A stretch of DNA of 64,000 bases from Streptomyces sp. SKN60. GTDB taxonomy: Bacteria > Actinomycetota > Actinomycetes > Streptomycetales > Streptomycetaceae. Under the pieces are notes generated by a model. That model saw only the letters and a program-made list of their open reading frames with translations. It did not search any database and was not told the DNA's origin. A program made the translations under genes and the position numbers. Within the stretch, counting starts at the first letter, position 1, and each line of letters begins with the position of its first letter. This document shows, one piece after another, positions 31,940 to 39,521 of the stretch. The DNA lies in NCBI RefSeq assembly GCF_026236535.1, contig NZ_JAHTMW010000004.1, positions 186,001 to 250,000 of the forward strand, written 5' to 3'.

Positions 31940-33043
31940 TTACTTCAGACCGGCCTGCTGGCACGCGGCCTCGTACGTCGGCGTGCAGATCTCGTTCACC
32001 GTGTAGAGGCCCTGCTTGACGACGGTGTCACCGATGTTGCTCTTGTCGACCACGATCGGAGTCAGCAGGTTGGCCGGGACCTTGTTGCCGCTGCCGCTGG
32101 TGACGGTGGTCGGGACCAGGTCCTTGGTGAGCTGCTTGCCCTGCGCCAAGTCGACGGCCATCGTGGCGGCGATGTCGGCCTCGGGCTTGTACGGCTTCAT
32201 GATCGTGATGGTCTGATTGCCGATCAGAATCCGTTGGATGGCGTCGAGTTGGGCGTCCTGACCGGTGAGCGGCACGCTCAGGCCGGCCGCCTTGAGGGCG
32301 GTGGAGATGCCCGCGGCCAGTCCGTCGTTGGCCGAGTAGACACCGACGATGTTGTCCTTGCCGAGGGCCGCGATGGCGCCGGACATCTGCTGGTTGGCGT
32401 TGTTCGGGTCCCAGTTGGGGGTGTCGTACTCCTTGCCGATCTTCACCTTGCCGTCCAGGACGGAGTGCGCGCCGGCCTTGAACTCGGCGGCGTTGGGGTC
32501 GGTGGGCGACCCGTTGTGCATCACGATCACGCCGCTCTGGGCCTTGCCGCCGAGGGCGTCGAGCAGTGCCTGGCCCTGGAGCTGGCCGACCTTCTTGTTG
32601 TCGTACGAGACATAGGAGTCGACCGGGCCCTGCGCGAGCCGGTCGTAGGCGACGACCTTGACGCCCGCGGCGTTGGCCTTCTGCACGGAGGACTGGATCG
32701 ACTTGGAGTCCACCGCGTCCAGGATGAGTACCTTGTCACCCTTCGCGAGCGCGGTGTTGACCTGCTGCTGCTGGGTGGTGGCGCTCTCGGCCGCGTTGTA
32801 GTAGTCGATCTGGGCGCCCGGCGCCAGTTCCTTGATCTTCGCCTCGATGTAGGGGCGGTCGAACTTCTCGTACCGCGTGGTCTTGCTCTCCGGGAGCAGC
32901 AGGCCGATCTTGACCTGCCCGGCCTGCGCCGCGCTCGTCCCCGAGTTCGTCGCCTGGTCGGCGTCGGAGCTGCAGGCGCCCAGGCTCAGGGACAGCGCCA
33001 CGGCTCCCGCGACGCTGATCGCCGCTCGCAATGTACGGGTCAT
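31940..33043 (-). CDS. Sugar-binding lipoprotein, D-xylose (XylF/ChvE) type
   Basis: Solute-binding protein of 367 residues with a lipoprotein signal (lipobox LSLGAC, Cys24). The mature part follows the XylF pattern: IGLLLPESKTTRYEKFDRPYIEAKI, VDSKSIQSSVQKANAAGVKVVAYDRLAQG, GVIVMHNGSPTDPNA, VGVYSANDGLAAGI and LTGQDAQLDAIQRILIGNQTITI. Xylose or a related pentose or hexose is the probable ligand. Two Cys near the C-terminus (ICTPTYEAACQQ) may pair. The start follows GGAAGGAG. It leads the three-gene transport operon; no xylose isomerase or ROK repressor is adjacent. Confidence 0.92.
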   Translation of the reverse strand: MTRTLRAAISVAGAVALSLSLGACSSDADQATNSGTSAAQAGQVKIGLLLPESKTTRYEKFDRPYIEAKIKELAPGAQIDYYNAAESATTQQQQVNTALAKGDKVLILDAVDSKSIQSSVQKANAAGVKVVAYDRLAQGPVDSYVSYDNKKVGQLQGQALLDALGGKAQSGVIVMHNGSPTDPNAAEFKAGAHSVLDGKVKIGKEYDTPNWDPNNANQQMSGAIAALGKDNIVGVYSANDGLAAGISTALKAAGLSVPLTGQDAQLDAIQRILIGNQTITIMKPYKPEADIAATMAVDLAQGKQLTKDLVPTTVTSGSGNKVPANLLTPIVVDKSNIGDTVVKQGLYTVNEICTPTYEAACQQAGLK

Positions 33044-33231
33044 GGCCGGCTCCTTCCGCGCGCCCTCCGTCCCTTCACCGCGGGACTGTGGGGCTGCGAA
33101 ATCCGCCCGACCGCGGGAGCGTCGGCGCACTTATGGCCTACGTATCGACCCTAGCCCCAACCGGTGAAGGCGACCATTCGCGGCGCCGCGCCCCCGTGAC
33201 GCGGCGCCGCGAGCGGGACCGGCCGGGCGGG

Positions 33232-34647
33232 TCAGCCGGCGACGCGGGCCATCCAGGCCTCGACCTCGGCGGAGGAGCGGGGCAGGGCGGCGGACAGGTT
33301 CTCGTGGCCGTCCTCGGTCACGAGCAGGTCGTCCTCGATGCGGACGCCGATGCCGCGCCACTCCTCGGGGACGGTGAGGTCGTCCGGCTGGAAGTACAGG
33401 CCGGGTTCGACGGTGAGCACCATGCCGGGCTCCAGGACGCCGTCGACGTACTCCTCGTTGCGGGCGTGGGCGCAGTCGTGGACGTCGAGGCCGAGCATGT
33501 GGCCGGTGCCGGCCATGGTGAAGCGGCGCTGCAGGCCGAGTTCGTAGGCGCGCTCGGCGGGGCCCTCGATGAAGCCCCACTCGACGAGCCGGGCGGCGAG
33601 GTGGCGCTGCGCGGCCTCGTGGAAGTCGCGGTAGGCGGCGCCGGGCTTCACGGTGGCCATGCCGGCCTCCTGGGCCTCGTACACCGCGTCGTACACCCGG
33701 CGCTGCACGTCGCTGAAGGTGCCGCTGATGGGGAGGGTGCGGGTGACGTCGGCGGTGTAGAGAGTGGTGGTCTCCACGCCGGCGTCGAAGAGCAGCAGTT
33801 CGCCGGGGCGGACCGGGCCGTCGTTGGTGGTCCAGTGCATGATCGTGGCGTGGTCGCCGGCCGCGCAGATGGAGCCGTAGCCGACGGAGTTGCCCTCCAG
33901 GCGGGCACGGCGGTAGAAGGTGCCGTCGATCCAGCGCTCGGAGGTCTCGACGGCGCGGGACAGCTCGCCGACGGCGTCGGTGAAGCCGCGGACGGTGGAG
34001 TCGACGGCCCGGCGCATCTCGCCGATCTCCCACTCGTCCTTGATCAGGCGCAGCTCGCTGAGCACCTCCTCCAGCTCGTCGTCGCGGTCCTCGTCGGTGG
34101 TGACGGCGGCCTCCAGGGCCGGGTCGACGCCGCGGACGATCCGGGTGGGGACGGTGCCGGCCGCGGCGGCGAGGTCGGCGGCGGCGGTGCGGACGTCGCG
34201 GCAGGGCAGTCCGAGGACGGTCTCGGCCTCGGCGAGGGAGTGGCGGCGGCCCATCCAGAGTTCGGCGGTGTAGCCGCTCCAGAACTCGTCGTTGTCGCGG
34301 GCGTCGCGCGGCAGCTGGTAGCAGTAGGCGTCGTGGCCGCCGTCGGCGCGGGGTTCGAGCACCAGGGCGCCGTCGCGGGCCTGGTCGCCGGTCATGTGCA
34401 CATAGCCGGAGTACGGGCGGAACGGGTAGGTGTCGTCGTTGGAGCGGGCCTTGAGGTTGCCCGAGGGGATCACCAGGCGCTCGCCGGGGAACCGGGCGGA
34501 CAGCGCGGCCCGCCGGCGGGCCGCGTACGGGGCCTGCGGGTCGGGCGTCAGGTCGTGCCGCTCGGTGTCCGCCCAGCCGGTGCGCATGAGCGCGGACAGC
34601 TCCTCGGAGATGCCCGTGTAGAGACCGTTCTTGCGGGCCTTGGCCAC
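33232..34647 (-). CDS. pepP: Xaa-Pro aminopeptidase (aminopeptidase P family)
   Basis: Cytosolic metallopeptidase of 471 residues that releases N-terminal residues before proline. The N-terminal creatinase-like domain spans about 1-225. The pita-bread catalytic domain has all five metal ligands: Asp in LLLFDAGVE, Asp in YTADVTRT, His in GTGHMLGLDVHD, Glu in LTVEPGLY and Glu in VRIEDDLLV. GTG 34647 (reading VAKARKNGLYTG) is taken as start, behind GAAGGGG; no closer ATG fits. It is divergent from the HTH regulator gene. Confidence 0.9.
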   Translation of the reverse strand: MAKARKNGLYTGISEELSALMRTGWADTERHDLTPDPQAPYAARRRAALSARFPGERLVIPSGNLKARSNDDTYPFRPYSGYVHMTGDQARDGALVLEPRADGGHDAYCYQLPRDARDNDEFWSGYTAELWMGRRHSLAEAETVLGLPCRDVRTAAADLAAAAGTVPTRIVRGVDPALEAAVTTDEDRDDELEEVLSELRLIKDEWEIGEMRRAVDSTVRGFTDAVGELSRAVETSERWIDGTFYRRARLEGNSVGYGSICAAGDHATIMHWTTNDGPVRPGELLLFDAGVETTTLYTADVTRTLPISGTFSDVQRRVYDAVYEAQEAGMATVKPGAAYRDFHEAAQRHLAARLVEWGFIEGPAERAYELGLQRRFTMAGTGHMLGLDVHDCAHARNEEYVDGVLEPGMVLTVEPGLYFQPDDLTVPEEWRGIGVRIEDDLLVTEDGHENLSAALPRSSAEVEAWMARVAG

Positions 34648-34798
34648 GTCGTACCCCTTCGTCCGGGTGGAGGGGACCGCTCCGGTCGGTGTGCGGTCCG
34701 ACCCGGACGGTAGTGGGCGCGGCGGCCCGTGGGTGCACGGGAGTGCCAGTGGCACGGATCGGACACCCGCGGGGCTCGCGGCGGCCGAGAATGGGGGC

Positions 34799-35782
34799 AT
34801 GACGAACGCGAGACTGGGTGAGGCCCTGCGACTGCTCGGGCTCGGGGCGGCGGCCGGGCGGGTGTACGCGGCGCTGCTCGACGAAGCGCCGGCCCCGCTC
34901 GGGGCGATCGGGCGGGCGGCGGGGCTCTCCGGTGCGGAGCTCGCCGCCGCGTACGAGGAGCTCGTCGACGCGGGTCTGGCCAGCGCCGCCGGGGGCGAGG
35001 GCGAGCCGGTGGCGCCGGTGCCGCCGGCGGCGGGCCTGGAGGTGCTCGCCCGGCACCGGGCGGCGGCCGTCGAGGAGTCGCGGATCGCGGTGGGCGGCGC
35101 CTTCGAGGCGTTCCGGCGGCACCGGCTGGCCGCGTACAACGACGACCTGGTGGAGGTGGTGACCGGCGACGCGATCGGGCCGCGGATGCGGCAGGCGTGG
35201 GCGAGCGCACGGGAGCAGATCCGGCAGTTCGAGTCCCCGCCGTACGTGAAGCTGCCGGGCGCCACCGAGGACGCCCTCGCCACCCTCGCGCGCGGGGTGC
35301 GGCAGCGGGTCGTCTACTCGCGGGAGTCCCTGGAGCACCCCGGCCATCTGCGGGACTCCATCGAGCCGACGGTCGCGGCGGGCGAGCAGGCCCGGGTGCT
35401 GCCCTCGGTGCCGGTGAAGCTGCTGATCATCGACGAGGCGTACGCGCTGGTGTCGCTGTCGATCCGGGAGGCGGACGTCGTCAACTCGATGCTCGTGGTG
35501 CAGCCCTGCGGGCTGCTGTCGGCGCTCGTCGCGCTGTTCGAGCAGAGCTGGAACGCCGCCCTGCCCCTGCACGGCGGCGCGGCCCGTCCGGCCGGCCTCG
35601 CGCCCGCCGACCGGCGGCTGCTGCGGCTCCTCGCGGGCGGCGCGAGCGACGAGGCCATCGCCCGCGAACTGGGCGTCAGCCGCCGGACCCTGTTCCGCCG
35701 CCTGCAGATCCTGATGGCGCGCCTGGGCGCGGCGAACCGCTTCCAGCTGGCGCTGCAGGCGCAGCGGGCGGGGTGGTTGTAG
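34799..35782 (+). CDS. HTH regulator with LuxR-type C-terminus
   Basis: Transcription factor of 327 residues. The N-terminus resembles a TrmB/MarR-like winged helix (LRLLGLGAAAGRVYAALLDEAPAPLGAIGRAAGLSGAELAAAYEELVDAG in sections). A middle domain (about 90-255) may bind a ligand. The C-terminal LuxR-like HTH reads LAPADRRLLRLLAGGASDEAIARELGVSRRTLFRRLQILMARLGA. This TrmB-LuxR layout is common in Streptomyces regulators. It lies 367 bp before the exported-peptide gene on the same strand and is a candidate regulator for it, or for the divergent peptidase. Confidence 0.85.
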   Translation: MTNARLGEALRLLGLGAAAGRVYAALLDEAPAPLGAIGRAAGLSGAELAAAYEELVDAGLASAAGGEGEPVAPVPPAAGLEVLARHRAAAVEESRIAVGGAFEAFRRHRLAAYNDDLVEVVTGDAIGPRMRQAWASAREQIRQFESPPYVKLPGATEDALATLARGVRQRVVYSRESLEHPGHLRDSIEPTVAAGEQARVLPSVPVKLLIIDEAYALVSLSIREADVVNSMLVVQPCGLLSALVALFEQSWNAALPLHGGAARPAGLAPADRRLLRLLAGGASDEAIARELGVSRRTLFRRLQILMARLGAANRFQLALQAQRAGWL

Positions 35783-36149
35783 GGGGCTGCTTCCGGCACA
35801 GGCCCACGGGCGTGGGGCGCGCGGCGGGCCCTGCCGAGAACCTGCACATTGTGTACGTGGCTTGAACCGCACCTCCCCCGCCGTCTCCCGGTCCGGCACA
35901 AGGCGGCGACCGCACTGTCGGAATTCACCCCGGTTCGTCCGGGCCGGTGCGCACCACCCCGGACTTTGTTACTCGTTCCTGCGGAGAAGGTGTCGGTGTT
36001 CCGTGAAAAACGGTGCACGCGGGGCTTCCCCCGGTGTTGTTCCGGCGCCGAAAGGGCGTCAACAGAATTGGCTCGCATAGCCGTTCGCGTGCTTTGATCT
36101 GGCCCGCCGCGGCAGTGGATTCCCCCCATCAGATGAAAGGTGCGCTTTC
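35783..36149 (+). promoter_or_regulatory. Intergenic region carrying the promoter and leader of the GG-peptide gene
   Basis: The 367 bp hold no credible gene. GC falls towards the right. A weak promoter candidate is TTGGCT at 36068-36073 with TTTGAT at 36093-36098 (19-bp spacing, so below consensus quality). The last bases form the start-codon hairpin described separately. Confidence 0.4.
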
Positions 36150-36151
36150 AT
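36133..36151 (+). promoter_or_regulatory. Hairpin sequestering ribosome binding site and start codon of the peptide gene
   Basis: ATGAAAG-GTGCG-CTTTCAT is a perfect 7-bp inverted repeat with a 5-base loop. The left arm and loop hold the Shine-Dalgarno bases (GAAAGG) and the right arm holds the first two bases of the ATG at 36150. In RNA this would mask initiation, suggesting a translational switch; function is inferred. Confidence 0.5.
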
Positions 36152-36389
36152 GCGTAACAACCTCGAGACCCGTGAGATCGCCGACACCGAGCTGGACGCC
36201 GTCTCCGGCGGCCTCGTCAGCATCCAGGGCGGTCTCGTCGGCGCCGTGGCCGGCGACGTGACCAACGTCCTCGGCGTGGTCGGCAACCTGCAGACCGTGC
36301 AGAACGTCGAGGGCCTCGTGCAGGGTGTCCCCGGCCTGGTGCAGGGCGTCACCGGCGTCTCCGTGAACACGGGCGTCGCCGGTCTCTGA
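36150..36389 (+). CDS. Double-glycine-leader peptide, predicted secreted Gly/Val-rich peptide
   Basis: Precursor of 79 residues. The first 21 residues (MRNNLETREIADTELDAVSGG) are a classic double-glycine leader: Glu14-Leu15, Val18 and Gly20-Gly21 match the E-L-x-x-V/I-x-G-G rule for C39 peptidases. The predicted mature part is 58 residues, rich in Gly and Val, with one Asp and one Glu, no Lys, Arg or His, and no Cys. It contains imperfect repeats (GLVQGVPG, LVQGVTGV, LVGAVAGD, VLGVVGN). Cys absence excludes lanthipeptide or sactipeptide chemistry. It is followed by dedicated exporter genes, so it is their likely cargo. Function (bacteriocin, signal, or surface/aggregating peptide) is unknown. 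Confidence 0.85.
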   Translation: MRNNLETREIADTELDAVSGGLVSIQGGLVGAVAGDVTNVLGVVGNLQTVQNVEGLVQGVPGLVQGVTGVSVNTGVAGL

Positions 36390-36403
36390 GCGGACTGAAC
36401 GGT

Positions 36404-36447
36404 GGGCCGGGCACTTCGGGGTACGACCGCCCCGGGGTGCCCGGCCC
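36404..36447 (+). terminator. Strong hairpin after the peptide gene
   Basis: An 18-bp stem (36404-36421 with 36430-36447, two G-T wobbles) and 8-base loop begin 15 bp past the stop. It probably attenuates transcription into the exporter genes and protects the peptide mRNA. Confidence 0.7.
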
Positions 36448-36453
36448 GCCGGA

Positions 36454-36482
36454 CGCCCGCCGCCCCTTTTGCGCGGCGGGCG
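36454..36482 (+). terminator. Second hairpin between peptide and exporter genes
   Basis: A perfect 10-bp stem (36454-36463 with 36473-36482) with a loop containing TTTT follows the first hairpin by 6 bp and ends 37 bp before the next start codon. Confidence 0.65.
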
Positions 36483-36518
36483 GAGAAATGCGGTCGAAGG
36501 CAGTCGAAGGAATAGTCC

Positions 36519-37289
36519 ATGCAGTTTCGCCAAAAGGCTCTTTCCAAGCTGCAATCGCCCGAAGAACTTGATCTGCCGGTGCGTTTCGCGCGCCCGCAGG
36601 GGCGGCTCGTGCTCGCCGTCACGGTGTTCGTGACGGCCGCGGCCGCGTTCTGGGCGTTCACCGGGACGGTGACGTCCAAGGTGCCCGCCACCGGCGTCCT
36701 CAGCCGCGCCGAGGGGCGCTATCTGCTGCAGAGTCCGGTCGCGGGCCAGGTGACCGAGGTCCTGGCCGCCGAGGGCAGGACGGTCGCGGCGGGCGATCCG
36801 CTGATCGTGGTCCGTACGGCCGACGGCGACCGCCAGGTGCGGGCCGTGGCGGCCGGGCGGCTCGCGGTCCTGTACGCCCGGACCGGCGCCGTCGTGACGG
36901 CCGGCGCCGATGTCGCCGCCGTCGAGCGCGGCACGGACCCCGACGAGCCGCTGGTGGCGGTGGTTTACGTGCCGGCCGGCGCCGTCGCCGGGATCCGCCC
37001 CGGTGCCACGGTCGACGTCACCGTCCGCACCGCCGGCCAGGGCCGGGACGGGGCGCTGCGCGGCCGGGTCACCGCCGTGGGCCGGGCGCCGCAGTCGCGG
37101 GCGCAGATCGGCGGCTTCCTCGGCGACGACGGACTCGCCGCCGAGTTCACCCGGCAGGGCAACCCGGTCGCGGTCCTGGTCCGGCTCCCCGCTCCCCCGG
37201 CGGGCCCCGAGGCCGCCGACTCCGGCACGCCGGTCACGGCAGCCGTCCATCTCTCCGCGCAGCGCCCGATCGACTGGCTCCTCCCGTGA
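36519..37289 (+). CDS. HlyD-family adaptor of an NHLP-type peptide export system
   Basis: Membrane-fusion-like protein of 256 residues: a cytoplasmic N-terminus starting MQFRQKALSKLQSPEELDLPV, typical of NHLP bacteriocin system secretion proteins, one transmembrane helix (about 32-50), then an extracytoplasmic part with barrel-sandwich (lipoyl-like) halves (LLQSPVAGQVTEVLAAEGRTVAAGDPLIVV) and a beta-barrel domain. It is short for HlyD because the long coiled-coil hairpin is missing, as expected in a one-membrane cell. It should dock onto the two ABC exporters. Its stop overlaps the next GTG. Confidence 0.88.
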   Translation: MQFRQKALSKLQSPEELDLPVRFARPQGRLVLAVTVFVTAAAAFWAFTGTVTSKVPATGVLSRAEGRYLLQSPVAGQVTEVLAAEGRTVAAGDPLIVVRTADGDRQVRAVAAGRLAVLYARTGAVVTAGADVAAVERGTDPDEPLVAVVYVPAGAVAGIRPGATVDVTVRTAGQGRDGALRGRVTAVGRAPQSRAQIGGFLGDDGLAAEFTRQGNPVAVLVRLPAPPAGPEAADSGTPVTAAVHLSAQRPIDWLLP

Positions 37290-39520
37290 ACCCGCGCAAG
37301 AAGAACGCCCGTTCCGCCCGTGCCCGGCGTGGCTCGGCCCGCCCCCTGGCGCTGCCGAAGGGCCGCCGGCCGCGCCCCGTCCGTACCCCCACCGTGCTCC
37401 AGATGGAGGCGGTGGAGTGCGGGGCGGCGGCGCTCGCCACGGTGCTCGGGCACCACGGCCGGTTCGTGCCGCTGGAAGAGCTGCGGATCGCCTGCGGGGT
37501 GTCCCGGGACGGCTCGCGGGCCAGCAACCTCCTGAAGGCGGCGCGGAGTTACGGACTTGCGGCCAAGGGCATGCAGATGGACCTGGCGGCGCTCGCCGAG
37601 GTGCCGGGGCCCGCGGTGCTGTTCTGGGAGTTCAACCACTACGTCGTGTACGAGGGCATGGGCCGGCGCCTCGGGCGCCCCGGCGTGTTCGTCAACGACC
37701 CCGCGAAGGGGCGCCGTTTCGTGCCGATGGAGGAGTTCGACGGGGCCTTCACCGGGATCGTCCTGGTCATGGAGCCCGGGCCCGGGTTCCGGCGCGGCGG
37801 GCAGCGCCCGGGCGTGCTCGGCGGGGTGTCGGGCCGGCTGCGCGGCACCTCGGGCACGATGGCGGCGGCGATCCTGGCGAGCGTGCTGCTCGTGGCGGTC
37901 GGCGCGTGGGTGCCGGCGCTGAGCCGTACGTACATCGACACCTTCCTCATCGGCGGGCAGTCCTCGCTCCTCGGCGTGCTGTTCGCGGCGATGGCCTGCG
38001 CGCTCGTGCTCACGGCGGTGCTCACCGCGCTGCAGCAGGGCAATCTGCTGCGCGGGCGGATCGTCTCCTCGACCCTGGGCGGGGCCCGGTTCCTGCGGCA
38101 TCTGCTGCGGCTGCCGGTGGCCTTCTTCGCCCAGCGCAGTCCCGCCGACCTGGTGCAGCGGCTGCGCTCCAACGACCAGGTCGCCGAGACGCTGGCCCGT
38201 GACCTGTCGGCGGCGGGCGTGGACGCGGTCGTGGTGCTGCTGTACGCGGCGCTGCTGTGGACGTACGACCCCCAGCTGACCCTGGTCGGCGTCGGGGTGG
38301 CGCTGCTCAACGTGGCGGCGCTGCGGATCACGGTACGGGTGCGGGCCACCGGGGCGCACAAACTGCGCGCCGAGAGCGCCCGGCTCACCAACACCTCGTA
38401 CGGCGGCCTCCAGACGATCGAGACGATCAAGGCGACCGGCGGCGAGGACGGCTTCTTCCGGCGCTGGTCGGGGCAGCACGCGGTCACCCTCGACGTGCAG
38501 CAGCGGCTCGGCGTCCCCGGCGCGTGGCTGGCGATCGTCGCGCCCACCCTGGCCGCCCTCAACAGCGCGCTGATCCTGCTGGTCGGCGGGCTGCGGGCGG
38601 TGGAGGGGCATCTGACGGTGGGTCTGCTCGTCGCCTTCCAGTCCCTGGTGACCGGCTTCACCGCGCCGGTGGCGCGGCTCGGCGGGGTCGCGGGCCGGAT
38701 CCAGGACCTCACCGCGGACGTGGCGCGGCTCAAGGACGTGGAGAACTTCCCCGTCGACCCCGTGCACACCCGGCGCGAGCCGGCCACCGGGGCGCGCCGG
38801 CTCACCGGCCATGTCGAGCTGGACGGTGTCACCTTCGGCTACAACCCGCTGGACGCGCCGCTGCTCGCGGACTTCTCCCTCTCCGTCGGCCCGGGCCGGC
38901 AGGTGGCGCTCGTCGGCGGCTCGGGCAGTGGCAAGTCCACCGTCTCGCGGCTGATCGCGGGCCTGTACGCGCCGTGGGAGGGCACGGTCCGGATCGACGG
39001 GATGCGGATCGCGGACGTGCCGCGCGGCGCGCTCGCCGCCTCGGTCGCCTTCGTCGACCAGGACGTCTTCCTCTTCGAGGGCACGGTCCGCGACAACGTG
39101 GCGCTGTGGGATCCGTCGGTGCCGGACGAGGCGGTGCGCGCCGCGCTCGCGGACGCCGCCGTCCTCGACGTGGTGTCACGCCGTCCCGGCGGCATCCACA
39201 GCCGGGTCGAGCAGGACGGCCGGAACTTCTCCGGCGGACAGCGCCAGCGGCTCGAACTGGCCCGGGCCCTGGTCCGCGACCCCGGCGTCCTCGTGCTCGA
39301 CGAGGTGACCAGCGCGCTCGACGCGGTCACCGAGCGGGAGGTCATCGACAATCTGCGGCGGCGCGGCTGCGCGTGCGTGGTGATCGCCCACCGGCTGAGC
39401 ACCGTGCGCGACAGCGACGAGATCCTCGTCCTGGACCGGGGCACGGTCGTGGAGCGCGGACGGCACGCCGCACTGGTGGCGGCGGGCGGCCCGTACGCCG
39501 AACTGGTCAAGGAGCACTGA
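37286..39520 (+). CDS. NHLP-type ABC exporter with C39 leader peptidase
   Basis: Peptidase-permease-ATPase fusion of 744 residues. The N-terminal C39 peptidase (about 33-165) has oxyanion Gln39, catalytic Cys45 (AVECGAA), His118 (EFNHYVVYEG) and Asp138 (VNDPAKG), all intact, so it should cut the upstream peptide after Gly-Gly. A six-helix membrane domain (about 185-490) follows. The ATPase has Walker A GGSGSGKST (about 543), signature FSGGQRQRL (about 648) and Walker B VLVLDEVTSAL. The GTG start overlaps the HlyD stop. It ends 1 bp before the next gene. Confidence 0.93.
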   Translation: MNPRKKNARSARARRGSARPLALPKGRRPRPVRTPTVLQMEAVECGAAALATVLGHHGRFVPLEELRIACGVSRDGSRASNLLKAARSYGLAAKGMQMDLAALAEVPGPAVLFWEFNHYVVYEGMGRRLGRPGVFVNDPAKGRRFVPMEEFDGAFTGIVLVMEPGPGFRRGGQRPGVLGGVSGRLRGTSGTMAAAILASVLLVAVGAWVPALSRTYIDTFLIGGQSSLLGVLFAAMACALVLTAVLTALQQGNLLRGRIVSSTLGGARFLRHLLRLPVAFFAQRSPADLVQRLRSNDQVAETLARDLSAAGVDAVVVLLYAALLWTYDPQLTLVGVGVALLNVAALRITVRVRATGAHKLRAESARLTNTSYGGLQTIETIKATGGEDGFFRRWSGQHAVTLDVQQRLGVPGAWLAIVAPTLAALNSALILLVGGLRAVEGHLTVGLLVAFQSLVTGFTAPVARLGGVAGRIQDLTADVARLKDVENFPVDPVHTRREPATGARRLTGHVELDGVTFGYNPLDAPLLADFSLSVGPGRQVALVGGSGSGKSTVSRLIAGLYAPWEGTVRIDGMRIADVPRGALAASVAFVDQDVFLFEGTVRDNVALWDPSVPDEAVRAALADAAVLDVVSRRPGGIHSRVEQDGRNFSGGQRQRLELARALVRDPGVLVLDEVTSALDAVTEREVIDNLRRRGCACVVIAHRLSTVRDSDEILVLDRGTVVERGRHAALVAAGGPYAELVKEH

Positions 39521-39521
39521 C

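Noticed and set aside
36150..36389. Lanthipeptide precursor
   Set aside because: The leader looks like a type A2 lantibiotic leader, but the core has no Cys and no lanthionine synthetase is nearby.
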